Source: Streptomyces camelliae
Lineage (GTDB): Bacteria > Actinomycetota > Actinomycetes > Streptomycetales > Streptomycetaceae
Direction: 5' to 3'
Assembly (NCBI RefSeq): GCF_027625935.1
Contig: NZ_CP115300.1
Span: 3,472,001 to 3,536,000 of the forward strand
Length of the DNA stretch: 64,000 nt
The position numbers and the translations under genes are program-made. The notes under the pieces were generated by a model, which made no database searches, was not told the origin of the DNA, and worked only from the letters and a program-made list of their open reading frames with translations. Shown piece after piece: positions 53,761-61,792 of the stretch (the stretch's first letter is position 1; each line of letters starts with the position of its first letter).

Positions 53761-55209
53761 TCAGGCCTCCGCGCTCGCCTTGCGCGTGTGGAGCTGCCTG
53801 GCCACCTCCGCGATCGACCCCGAAAGGGAGGGGTACACGGTGAACGCGTTCGCGATCTGTTCGACCGTCAGATTGTTGTCGACGGCGATCGAGATGGGGT
53901 GAATCAGTTCCGAGGCGCGGGGCGCCACGACCACGCCGCCGACGACGATGCCCGTACCCGGCCGGCAGAAGATCTTGACGAAGCCGTCGCGGATGCCCTG
54001 CATCTTGGCGCGCGGGTTGCGCAGCAGCGGGAGCTTGACGACCCTCGCGTCGATCTTGCCCGCGTCCACGTCCGCCTGCGTGTAGCCGACGGTCGCGATC
54101 TCGGGGTCGGTGAAGACGTTGGAGGAGACCGTCTTCAGGTTCAGCGGGGCCACCGCGTCGCCGAGGAAGTGGTACATGGCGATGCGTCCCTGCATGGCGG
54201 CGACGGACGCGAGCGCGAAGACACCGGTCACGTCACCGGCCGCGTAGACGCCGGGGGCGGTGGTCCTGGAGACCTTGTCGGTCCAGATGTGCCCGGACTC
54301 GCGCACCTTGACGCCGGCCTCCTCCAGCCCCAGCCCGGCGCTGTTCGGAATGGCGCCGACCGCCATCAGGCAGTGCGAGCCGCTGATGACCCGGCCGTCG
54401 GCCAGCGTCACCTCGACCCGGTCGCCGACGCGCTTGGCGGACTGGGCGCGGGAGCGGGCCATGACGTTCATGCCACGGCGCCGGAAGACGTCTTCGAGGA
54501 CGGCGGCGGCATCCGGGTCCTCACCCGGCAGCACGCGGTCCCGGGACGAGACGAGCGTGACCTTGGATCCCAGCGCCTGATACGCGCCGGCGAACTCGGC
54601 GCCGGTCACACCGGAGCCGACCACGATGAGCTCCTCGGGCAGCTCGGTGAGGTCGTAGACCTGGGTCCAGTTCAGGATGCGCTCGCCGTCGGGCTGGGCG
54701 TCGGGCAGCTCGCGGGGGTGACCACCGGTCGCGATGAGGACGGCGTCGGCGGTGAGGGTCTCCTCGGTGCCGTCGGCGGCGGTGACGACGACCTTCCGGG
54801 ACCCGTCGAGGGCCTGCATGCCCTCCAGCCGGCCACGCCCCCGCATGACCCGGGCGCCGGCGCGTGTGACGGAGGCGGTGATGTCGTGCGATTGGGCGAG
54901 GGCCAGCCGCTTCACCCGGCGGTTGACCTTCCCCAGGTCCACGCCGACCACCCGGGCCGCCTGCTCCAGCGGCGGGGTGTCGTCGGCGACGATGATGCCG
55001 AGCTCTTCGTACGACGAGTCGAAGGTCGTCATGACCTCGGCCGTAGCGATTAGGGTCTTCGACGGCACGCAGTCGGTCAGCACCGACGCTCCGCCCAGAC
55101 CGTCGCAGTCGACGACGGTCACCTCCGCGCCGAGCTGAGCGGCCACCAGCGCCGCTTCATATCCGCCGGGTCCGCCACCGATGATCACGATCCGAGTCAC
55201 GTACTCCAT
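53761..55209 (-). CDS. LpdA-like flavoprotein (NAD(P)H-quinone reductase type) lacking the redox disulfide
   Basis: This 482-residue protein of the pyridine nucleotide-disulfide reductase fold has FAD motif IIGGGPGGYEAALVA, NAD(P) motif VVGSGVTGAEFAGAY and FAD motif TTAPGVYAAGDVTG. The usual CxxxxC is GGASVLTDC here, so the first cysteine is Ser. The C-terminal HPTxSE is HPISIAV, so the Glu is lost. This matches mycobacterial LpdA (Rv3303c), a quinone reductase and not a lipoamide dehydrogenase. It is divergent from the cyclotransferase gene. A GTG four codons in is an alternative start. Confidence 0.9.
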   Translation of the reverse strand: MEYVTRIVIIGGGPGGYEAALVAAQLGAEVTVVDCDGLGGASVLTDCVPSKTLIATAEVMTTFDSSYEELGIIVADDTPPLEQAARVVGVDLGKVNRRVKRLALAQSHDITASVTRAGARVMRGRGRLEGMQALDGSRKVVVTAADGTEETLTADAVLIATGGHPRELPDAQPDGERILNWTQVYDLTELPEELIVVGSGVTGAEFAGAYQALGSKVTLVSSRDRVLPGEDPDAAAVLEDVFRRRGMNVMARSRAQSAKRVGDRVEVTLADGRVISGSHCLMAVGAIPNSAGLGLEEAGVKVRESGHIWTDKVSRTTAPGVYAAGDVTGVFALASVAAMQGRIAMYHFLGDAVAPLNLKTVSSNVFTDPEIATVGYTQADVDAGKIDARVVKLPLLRNPRAKMQGIRDGFVKIFCRPGTGIVVGGVVVAPRASELIHPISIAVDNNLTVEQIANAFTVYPSLSGSIAEVARQLHTRKASAEA

Positions 55210-55313
55210 TGTCCCGCACGCTTCAAGGTGCTACTGCCCCGGGGGCGCACGGGAGTGTCCGCGGAGCTTCCTGGGGCATGAGTGACGGACGTTCCTCCCG
55301 CCGCGCCCTGCCG

Positions 55314-55319
55314 TACCCT
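55314..55319 (+). promoter_or_regulatory. -10 box for a leaderless transcript of the cyclotransferase gene
   Basis: TACCCT ends 6 nt before the ATG at 55326, and there is no ribosome site. This is the actinobacterial TANNNT spacing that puts the transcription start on the start codon. Confidence 0.6.
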
Positions 55320-55325
55320 CTCTCC

Positions 55326-55763
55326 ATGTCGCTCTATGCCGCGTACGCAGGCAACCTCGACGCCCGGCTGATGTCCCGCCGCGCCCCGCACTCCCCGCTG
55401 CGCGCCACGGGCTGGCTGAACGGCTGGCGGCTGACGTTCGGCGGTGAGCAACTGGGCTGGGAGGGCGCGCTGGCGACCCTCGTCGAGGAGCCGCTCGCGC
55501 AGGTCTTCGTCGCCCTGTACGACATCGCACCCATGGACGAGGAGTCGCTGGACCGGTGGGTGGGCGTGGGCCTCGGCATCTACCGGCGCGCACGCGTGCG
55601 CGTGCACACCCTGGACGGCGAGGAGCCGGCCTGGGCGTACGTCCTCGACGGCTACGAGGGCGGCCTCCCCTCGGCGCGCTATCTGGGCGAGATCGCGGAC
55701 GCGGCGGAGTCGGCGGGCGCACCGCACGACTACGTGATGGAACTCCGCAAGCGCCCCTGCTGA
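55326..55763 (+). CDS. gamma-glutamylcyclotransferase family protein
   Basis: This 145-residue protein starts SLYAAYAGNLDARLM, the substrate loop of the GGCT fold. A central WEGALATLVEE and a C-terminal PSARYLGEIADAAE fit the same domain. GGCT proteins turn gamma-glutamyl amines into 5-oxoproline and a free amine; the substrate in mycothiol-using bacteria is uncertain. I chose the ATG at 55326 because the motif starts there and a -10 box is 6 nt upstream; an ATG at 55278 would add 16 residues. It is divergent from the LpdA-like gene. Confidence 0.87.
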   Translation: MSLYAAYAGNLDARLMSRRAPHSPLRATGWLNGWRLTFGGEQLGWEGALATLVEEPLAQVFVALYDIAPMDEESLDRWVGVGLGIYRRARVRVHTLDGEEPAWAYVLDGYEGGLPSARYLGEIADAAESAGAPHDYVMELRKRPC

Positions 55764-55903
55764 GCATGAGGGGGTGCGCCCCTGCCGGCCACAGGGGACT
55801 CACAGCCGCCGCCTATAACCCCAGCTGCTCCCAGCCGTCCCTCGTGTCGCTGCTTTCGTCGGAAACGACAAGACAACGATCGCCATCCCGTGACGTCTGT
55901 CAT

Positions 55904-55933
55904 CTACGCGCGTAGGCGAAGAGGAGCTACCCT
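55904..55933 (+). promoter_or_regulatory. nucleoside operator (CTACGCGCGTAG) and -10 box of the PNP gene
   Basis: CTACGCGCGTAG at 55904-55915 is a perfect 12-bp palindrome located where the -35 box should be. TACCCT at 55928-55933 is 7 nt before the GTG. The same palindrome occurs before deoC at 59360-59371. A bound repressor would exclude polymerase. Central CG symmetry fits LacI-type sites, but the regulator could be the DeoR-family protein nearby. Confidence 0.75.
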
Positions 55934-55940
55934 CGTCGGC

Positions 55941-56765
55941 GTGAACGCATCTCTTCTTCCGGACGACATCCAGGGCGACCCGTACGCCGCCGCCGACGCC
56001 GCCGCCGCGCGCCTGCGCGAACTCACCGGCGCCGAGACCCACGACGTCGCCCTCGTGATGGGCTCCGGCTGGGCTCCGGCCGTCGACGCCCTGGGCACCC
56101 CCGACGCCGAGTTCCAGGTCACCGAGCTGCCCGGCTTCCCGCCGCCGGCCGTCGAGGGGCACGGCGGCAAGATCCGCTCGTACTCCTTCGGTGACAAGCG
56201 CGCCCTGGTCTTCCTGGGCCGCACGCACTACTACGAGGGCCGTGGCGTGGCGGCCGTCGCCCACGGCGTCCGTACCGCCGTGGCGGCCGGCTGCAAGACG
56301 GTGGTCCTCACCAACGGCTGCGGCGGCCTGCGCGAGGGCATGCGCCCCGGCCAGCCGGTCCTGATCAGCGACCACATCAACCTGACGGCGACCTCCCCGA
56401 TCGTCGGCGCGAACTTCGTCGACCTGACGGACCTCTACTCCCCCCGCCTGCGCGCCCTGTGCAAGGAGATCGACCCGACGCTGGAGGAGGGCGTGTACGC
56501 CCAGTTCCCCGGCCCGCACTACGAGACCCCGGCCGAGATCCGCATGGCCCGCGTCATCGGCGCGGACCTGGTCGGCATGTCCACGGTCCTGGAGGCCATC
56601 GCCGCCCGCGAGGCCGGCGCCGAGGTCCTCGGCATCTCCCTGGTCACCAACCTGGCCGCCGGCATGACCGGCGAACCCCTCAACCACGAGGAGGTCCTCC
56701 AGGCGGGCCGCGACTCCGCCGCACGGATGGGGGAGCTCCTGGGACGGGTGCTGGGCAAGCTGTAA
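55941..56765 (+). CDS. purine nucleoside phosphorylase
   Basis: This 274-residue trimeric-type phosphorylase cleaves purine (deoxy)ribonucleosides with phosphate to base and (deoxy)ribose-1-phosphate. Landmarks are [45 protein letters not shown] and the purine-site [14 protein letters not shown]. The GTG at 55941 is 7 nt after TACCCT without a ribosome site, so the message is probably leaderless; the upstream in-frame ATG at 55890 would span the operator. MTA phosphorylase is less likely given this motif set. First gene of the nucleoside block. Confidence 0.94.
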   Translation: MNASLLPDDIQGDPYAAADAAAARLRELTGAETHDVALVMGSGWAPAVDALGTPDAEFQVTELPGFPPPAVEGHGGKIRSYSFGDKRALVFLGRTHYYEGRGVAAVAHGVRTAVAAGCKTVVLTNGCGGLREGMRPGQPVLISDHINLTATSPIVGANFVDLTDLYSPRLRALCKEIDPTLEEGVYAQFPGPHYETPAEIRMARVIGADLVGMSTVLEAIAAREAGAEVLGISLVTNLAAGMTGEPLNHEEVLQAGRDSAARMGELLGRVLGKL

Positions 56766-56779
56766 ACGGGTGGGCAGAC

Positions 56780-56801
56780 GGGGGTCCGGGGCGGAGCCCC
56801 C
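56780..56801. repeat. small GC hairpin in the PNP-mutase gap
   Basis: GGGGTCC...GGAGCCCC with GGGGC between can fold with one bulge in the 65-bp gap. Similar GGGTCCGGGGCGGAGCCCC elements are common in Streptomyces spacers as I recall. It could reduce read-through into the mutase gene. Confidence 0.4.
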
Positions 56802-56830
56802 AGCAATGACGAGGAGAGGTTGATCCCAAG

Positions 56831-58462
56831 GTGCACGACGATCTCATCAGCAAGGCCAAGGCCTGGCTCGCCGAGGACCCCGACCAGGAGACCCGCGACG
56901 AACTGGCCAAGCTGATCGACGCCGGTGACGTGAACGAACTGTCGGCCCGGTTCTCCGGCACCCTCCAGTTCGGCACCGCCGGCCTGCGAGGCGAACTCGG
57001 CGCGGGCCCGATGCGCATGAACCGCAGCGTCGTCATCCGCGCCGCCGCCGGCCTCGCCGCGTACCTGAAGGCGGAGGGCCACACCGGCGGGCTGGTCGTC
57101 ATCGGCTACGACGCCCGCCACAAGTCCGCCGACTTCGCCCGGGACACCGCCGCCGTGATGACCGGCGCCGGGCTGCGCGCGGCGGTCCTCCCCCGCCCCC
57201 TCCCCACCCCCGTCCTCGCCTTCGCCATACCGCATCTCGGCGCGGTCGCGGGCGTGGAGGTCACCGCCAGCCACAACCCGCCCCGGGACAACGGCTACAA
57301 GGTCTACCTCGGCGACGGCTCCCAGATCGTGCCGCCCGCCGACGCGGAGATCGCCGCCGAGATCGACGCGATCGCGAGCCTGAACGACGTACCGCGCCCG
57401 GAGTCCGGCTGGGAAACCCTGGACGAGTCGGTCCTGAACGCCTACCTGGCCCGTACGGACGCCGTACTGGCCCCCGGCTCCCCGCGCACCGCCCGCACGG
57501 TCTACACGGCGATGCACGGCGTCGGCAAGGACGTCCTGCTGGCCGCGTTCGCCCGGGCCGGCTTCCCGGAGCCGGTGCTGGTGGCCGAGCAGGCCGACCC
57601 CGACCCGGACTTCCCGACGGTCGCCTTCCCGAACCCGGAGGAGCCGGGCGCGATGGACCTGGCGTTCGCCCGGGCCCGCGCCACGGACCCGGACCTGGTC
57701 ATCGCCAACGACCCCGACGCCGACCGCTGCGCGGTGGCCGTCAAGGACGGCGCCGACTGGCGGATGCTGCGCGGCGACGAGGTCGGCGCGCTGCTCGCCG
57801 CGCACCTGGTCCGCCGGGGCGCGACCGGCGTGTTCGCCGAGTCGATCGTCTCCTCCTCCCTCCTCGGCCGCATCGCCGAGAAGGCGGGCCTCCCTTACGA
57901 GGAGACCCTGACCGGCTTCAAGTGGATCGCCCGCGTGGACGGCCTGCGCTACGGCTACGAGGAGGCCCTCGGCTACTGCGTGGACCCCGAGGGCGTGCGC
58001 GACAAGGACGGCATCACGGCGGCGCTCCTGATCACGGAACTGGCTTCGCGGCTGAAGTCGGAGAACCGCACTCTCCTGGACCTCCTCGACGACCTCGCCG
58101 TGGAGCACGGCCTGCACGCCACGGACCAGCTCTCGGTCCGCGTCCAGGACCTGTCCCTGATCGCCGACGCCATGCGCCGCCTGCGCGAACAGCCGCCGAC
58201 GGAGCTGGCCGGCCTGCCGATCACCCGGTCCGAGGACCTGACCCGGGGCACGGAGCAGCTGCCCCCCACGGACGGCCTGCGTTACACGCTGGACGGCGCC
58301 CGGGTGATCGTCCGCCCGAGCGGCACCGAGCCCAAGCTGAAGTGCTACCTGGAGGTCGTCGTACCGGTCGCCGGCCACGCCGGCCTCCCGGCCGCCCACG
58401 CCCGCGCGACGGAGCTCCTCGCCGCGATCAAGCGGGACCTGTCGGCGGCCGCCGGCATCTGA
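56831..58462 (+). CDS. phosphohexomutase-superfamily enzyme, probable phosphopentomutase
   Basis: This 543-residue four-domain mutase starts at GTG with AGGAGAGG upstream. The phospho-serine loop is VTASHNPPRDNGYKVY, the metal loop is NDPDADRCAV, the sugar loop is GFKWIARVDG and the phosphate loop is RPSGTEPKLKCY. Such genes are often named phosphomannomutase. Length and sequence resemble the PGM2 branch, which includes phosphopentomutases. Its position between a nucleoside phosphorylase gene and deoC, where a ribose-1-P to ribose-5-P step is needed, supports phosphopentomutase. A very strong terminator follows. Confidence 0.9.
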   Translation: MHDDLISKAKAWLAEDPDQETRDELAKLIDAGDVNELSARFSGTLQFGTAGLRGELGAGPMRMNRSVVIRAAAGLAAYLKAEGHTGGLVVIGYDARHKSADFARDTAAVMTGAGLRAAVLPRPLPTPVLAFAIPHLGAVAGVEVTASHNPPRDNGYKVYLGDGSQIVPPADAEIAAEIDAIASLNDVPRPESGWETLDESVLNAYLARTDAVLAPGSPRTARTVYTAMHGVGKDVLLAAFARAGFPEPVLVAEQADPDPDFPTVAFPNPEEPGAMDLAFARARATDPDLVIANDPDADRCAVAVKDGADWRMLRGDEVGALLAAHLVRRGATGVFAESIVSSSLLGRIAEKAGLPYEETLTGFKWIARVDGLRYGYEEALGYCVDPEGVRDKDGITAALLITELASRLKSENRTLLDLLDDLAVEHGLHATDQLSVRVQDLSLIADAMRRLREQPPTELAGLPITRSEDLTRGTEQLPPTDGLRYTLDGARVIVRPSGTEPKLKCYLEVVVPVAGHAGLPAAHARATELLAAIKRDLSAAAGI

Positions 58463-58472
58463 TCCGTACGAC

Positions 58473-58509
58473 GAGAGGGGGTGCCCCGACGTCCGGGGCA
58501 CCCCCTCTC
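58473..58509. terminator. strong hairpin terminator after the mutase gene
   Basis: GAGAGGGGGTGCCCC (58473-58487) and GGGGCACCCCCTCTC (58495-58509) are perfect 15-bp arms with a 7-nt loop. It lies between the mutase gene and the convergent PH-domain gene. Confidence 0.92.
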
Positions 58510-58532
58510 ACACATACGGGCACCGGCCTCAG

Positions 58533-58572
58533 CCCACAGCGACCCGACTCACCCCACGGCGACCCGACTCAC
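58533..58572. repeat. 20-bp tandem duplication spanning the stop codon of the PH-domain gene
   Basis: CCCACAGCGACCCGACTCAC (58533-58552) and CCCACGGCGACCCGACTCAC (58553-58572) differ at one base. The second copy contains the stop codon (58569-58571, minus strand). Confidence 0.75.
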
Positions 58573-59243
58573 CCCGTGACGTACAGAATCGCCAGCAGCA
58601 CCGCACCCGCCACCGCCGGTGCGAGCACCTCGTACGCCCAGCGCACGCTGATCTCTCCCTGCGCCGACTCCGCTTCCCCGCGCCGCTCCAGCAGCTCGCG
58701 CAGGTCGTCCATGGCCTGGTCGGTCTCCGCGCGGGTCGGGCCGGTCGAGAGGGCGGAGCCGGTGCCGAGGCCGCCCAGGCCGCCGAGGCCGTGCCCCCCG
58801 GGGCGGCTGCCACGGGCCGCGTCCGCAGCCGCGCGTGCCCTGCGCGTCTGGGCCTTCTTGCGGGCCCGCAGCGAGACCGGCAGGGCCCACAGCTGGTACT
58901 TGCCGCCCGCCTTGACGACGACCTCGTTGGAGTAGCCGGAGCGCAGCGAGGCGATCTCGCCCCAGGGCAGGCTGATCACGCGGAAGGGGTTGCGGATCCG
59001 CAGCCGGTCCTCACCGGCGAAGACCGCCGGGCGCAGGGTGAAGGCGACCACCAGCGGCACGGCCAGGATCATCCCGGCGAGCGCCAGCCACGGCGTACGA
59101 CCGTGTCCCCTGAACAGGGCGTCGAAGCCCAGCCAGGCCATGACGGCGAGCAGCAGCACGCCGCCCACGAGCGCCATGGGCGAGCGGTAGATCCGGTCCT
59201 TCGCGACGGGCGACGCGGGTGACTGGTGGTCCGGGGTCGTCAT
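58569..59243 (-). CDS. PH-domain-like membrane protein
   Basis: This 224-residue protein starts at the ATG at 59243. Two membrane helices (~28-70: MALVGGVLLLAVMAWLGF and LALAGMILAVPLVVAFTL) precede a bacterial PH-like segment (LRIRNPFRVISLPWGEIASLRSG). A Gly-rich linker (GLGGLGGLGTGS) and a final membrane helix near the C-terminus (VAGAVLLAILYV) follow. This fits the actinobacterial bPH_6 family, whose role is unknown. It is divergent from deoC. Confidence 0.85.
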   Translation of the reverse strand: MTTPDHQSPASPVAKDRIYRSPMALVGGVLLLAVMAWLGFDALFRGHGRTPWLALAGMILAVPLVVAFTLRPAVFAGEDRLRIRNPFRVISLPWGEIASLRSGYSNEVVVKAGGKYQLWALPVSLRARKKAQTRRARAAADAARGSRPGGHGLGGLGGLGTGSALSTGPTRAETDQAMDDLRELLERRGEAESAQGEISVRWAYEVLAPAVAGAVLLAILYVTG

Positions 59244-59359
59244 GGCCCCGATTCTGCACGACACCACCACCAGTGGCTCACGTGCCCCGACAGCCGGTGC
59301 TCATCCGTGACCCCGGGGTGAGAGATGAGCAGCTGGAGAGACCCAGGGGTATACATCCG

Positions 59360-59378
59360 CTACGCGCGTAGATATGCT
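59360..59378 (+). promoter_or_regulatory. nucleoside operator (CTACGCGCGTAG) and -10 box of deoC
   Basis: The same 12-bp palindrome as before the PNP gene lies at 59360-59371, immediately followed by TATGCT (59373-59378), 6 nt before GTG 59385. The operator thus occupies the -10/-35 spacer. Two identical copies only 3.5 kb apart support a shared regulon. Confidence 0.75.
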
Positions 59379-59384
59379 CGTCTG

Positions 59385-60350
59385 GTGACCATGCCCTCTA
59401 CCGCACCCACAGCACACGCGCTCGCCGACGTCACCGCGTCCGACAGCACGCTGCGCCGCTTCCTGCACGGGCTGCCCGGCGTCGACGCGGTCGGCCTGGA
59501 GGCGCGGGCCGCGTCTCTCGGCACCCGTTCCATCAAGACCACCGCGAAGGCGTACGCCATCGACCTCGCCATCTCGATGGTCGATCTGACGACGCTGGAA
59601 GGCGCGGACACCCCGGGCAAGGTCCGGGCGCTCGGCGCCAAGGCGGTCCATCCCGACCCGACGGACCGGACGACCCCGACCACGGCGGCCGTCTGCGTCT
59701 ATCCCGACATGGTGGCCGTCGCCAAGGAGGCCGTCGCCGGCTCGGGCGTCAAGGTCGCCTCCGTCGCCACCGCCTTCCCGGCCGGCCGTGCCGCCCTCGA
59801 CGTGAAGCTGGCCGACGTCCACGAGGCCGTCGCCGCCGGCGCCGACGAGATCGACATGGTCATCGACCGGGGCGCGTTCCTCGCCGGCAAGTACCTGAAG
59901 GTGTACGACGAGATCGTCGCCGTGAAGCAGGCCTGCGGCGACACCGCCCGGCTGAAGGTCATCTTCGAGACCGGCGAGCTGTCCACGTACGACAACATCC
60001 GCCGCGCCTCCTGGCTCGGCATGCTCGCGGGCACCGACTTCATCAAGACCTCCACCGGCAAGGTCGCCGTCAACGCGACCCCCGCCAACACCCTCCTGAT
60101 GCTGGAGGCCGTACGGGACTTCCGCGCCCAGACCGGCGTCCAGGTCGGCGTGAAGCCGGCCGGCGGCATCCGGACCAGCAAGGACGCGATCAAGTTCCTG
60201 GTCCTGGTCAACGAGACCGCGGGCGAGGACTGGCTGGACAACCACTGGTTCCGCTTCGGCGCCTCCTCGCTCCTGAACGACCTGCTGATGCAGCGTCAGA
60301 AGCTGGCCACCGGCCGCTACTCCGGCCCCGACTACGTGACGGTGGACTGA
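59385..60350 (+). CDS. deoC: deoxyribose-phosphate aldolase
   Basis: This 321-residue class I aldolase cleaves 2-deoxyribose-5-phosphate to glyceraldehyde-3-phosphate and acetaldehyde. The Schiff-base lysine is in VGVKPAGGIRT and an acid-lysine pair lies in the DEIDMVIDRGAFLAGKY and TSTGKVAVNATP strands. It belongs to the longer, eukaryote-like DERA branch (~320 residues) rather than the ~250-residue E. coli type. GTG 59385 is favoured by the leaderless promoter; ATG 59391 is alternative. It starts an operon with two aldehyde dehydrogenase genes (5-bp gap). Confidence 0.95.
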   Translation: MTMPSTAPTAHALADVTASDSTLRRFLHGLPGVDAVGLEARAASLGTRSIKTTAKAYAIDLAISMVDLTTLEGADTPGKVRALGAKAVHPDPTDRTTPTTAAVCVYPDMVAVAKEAVAGSGVKVASVATAFPAGRAALDVKLADVHEAVAAGADEIDMVIDRGAFLAGKYLKVYDEIVAVKQACGDTARLKVIFETGELSTYDNIRRASWLGMLAGTDFIKTSTGKVAVNATPANTLLMLEAVRDFRAQTGVQVGVKPAGGIRTSKDAIKFLVLVNETAGEDWLDNHWFRFGASSLLNDLLMQRQKLATGRYSGPDYVTVD

Positions 60351-60355
60351 TCACC

Positions 60356-61792
60356 ATGGCATCCGCATTCGAGTACGCACCCGCGCCCGAGTCCCGCTCG
60401 GTCGTCGACATCGCCCCCTCCTACGGCCTGTTCATCGACGGCGAGTTCGCGGAGGCCGCCGACGGCAAGGTCTTCAAGACCGTCAGCCCGTCGACCGAAG
60501 AGGTCCTCTCCGAGGTCGCCCAGGCCGGTGAGGCGGACGTGGACCGCGCCGTCAAGGCCGCCCGCAAGGCGTTCGAGAAGTGGTCCGCGCTGCCGGGCTC
60601 CGAGCGTGCCAAGTACCTGTTCCGCATCGCCCGGATCATCCAGGAGCGCAGCCGTGAGCTGGCCGTCCTGGAGACGCTGGACAACGGCAAGCCGATCAAG
60701 GAGACCCGGGACGCCGACCTGCCCCTGGTGGCGGCCCACTTCTTCTACTACGCGGGCTGGGCCGACAAGCTCGACCACGCCGGCTTCGGCGCGAACCCGC
60801 GGCCGCTGGGCGTGGCGGGCCAGGTCATCCCCTGGAACTTCCCCCTCCTGATGCTGGCGTGGAAGATCGCCCCGGCGCTGGCGACGGGCAACACGGTCGT
60901 CCTGAAGCCGGCCGAGACGACCCCCCTGTCGGCGTTGTTCTTCGCGGACATCTGCCGCCAGGCGGGCCTGCCCAAGGGGGTCGTCAACATCCTTCCGGGT
61001 TACGGCGACGCGGGCGCGGCCCTCGTGGCGCACCCGGACGTGAACAAGGTCGCCTTCACCGGCTCCACGGCCGTCGGCAAGGAGATCGCCCGCACGGTCG
61101 CGGGCACGCGGAAGAAGCTCACCCTCGAACTGGGCGGCAAGGGCGCCAACATCGTCTTCGACGACGCCCCCATCGACCAGGCCGTCGAGGGCATCGTCAC
61201 CGGCATCTTCTTCAACCAGGGCCAGGTCTGCTGCGCGGGCAGCCGTCTGCTGGTCCAGGAGTCGATCCAGGACGAGCTGCTCGACGCTCTGAAGCGCAGG
61301 CTCTCCACCCTCCGTCTCGGCGACCCGCTGGACAAGAACACCGACATCGGCGCGATCAACTCCGCCGAGCAGCTGGCCCGGATCACCGCACTGGCCGAGC
61401 AGGGCGAGGCGGAGGGCGCCGAGCGCTGGTCCCCTGCGTGCGAACTTCCGGAGAGCGGCTACTGGTTCGCCCCGACGCTCTTCACGAACGTCACCCAGGC
61501 GCACACCATCGCCCGCGACGAGATCTTCGGCCCGGTGCTGTCCGTCCTCTCCTTCCGCACCCCGGACGAGGCGGTCGCCAAGGCGAACAACACGCAGTAC
61601 GGCCTGTCCGCGGGCATCTGGACCGAGAAGGGCTCACGGATCCTGGCGGTGGCGAGCAAGCTCCGCGCGGGTGTGATCTGGTCCAACACGTTCAACAAGT
61701 TCGACCCGACCTCGCCGTTCGGCGGTTACAAGGAGTCGGGCTTCGGCCGCGAGGGCGGCCGCCACGGCCTGGAGGCGTACCTCGATGTCTGA
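60356..61792 (+). CDS. NAD(P)-dependent aldehyde dehydrogenase
   Basis: This 478-residue protein has the general-base Glu in TLELGGKGANIV, the catalytic cysteine in FFNQGQVCCAGSR and the C-terminal SPFGGYKESGFGRE. VIPWNFPLLMLAWKIAPAL lines the cofactor site. It lies 5 bp after deoC, so the likely substrate is the acetaldehyde DeoC releases, oxidised to acetate. Substrate assignment is from context. Its last 8 bp overlap the truncated paralogue gene. Confidence 0.95.
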   Translation: MASAFEYAPAPESRSVVDIAPSYGLFIDGEFAEAADGKVFKTVSPSTEEVLSEVAQAGEADVDRAVKAARKAFEKWSALPGSERAKYLFRIARIIQERSRELAVLETLDNGKPIKETRDADLPLVAAHFFYYAGWADKLDHAGFGANPRPLGVAGQVIPWNFPLLMLAWKIAPALATGNTVVLKPAETTPLSALFFADICRQAGLPKGVVNILPGYGDAGAALVAHPDVNKVAFTGSTAVGKEIARTVAGTRKKLTLELGGKGANIVFDDAPIDQAVEGIVTGIFFNQGQVCCAGSRLLVQESIQDELLDALKRRLSTLRLGDPLDKNTDIGAINSAEQLARITALAEQGEAEGAERWSPACELPESGYWFAPTLFTNVTQAHTIARDEIFGPVLSVLSFRTPDEAVAKANNTQYGLSAGIWTEKGSRILAVASKLRAGVIWSNTFNKFDPTSPFGGYKESGFGREGGRHGLEAYLDV

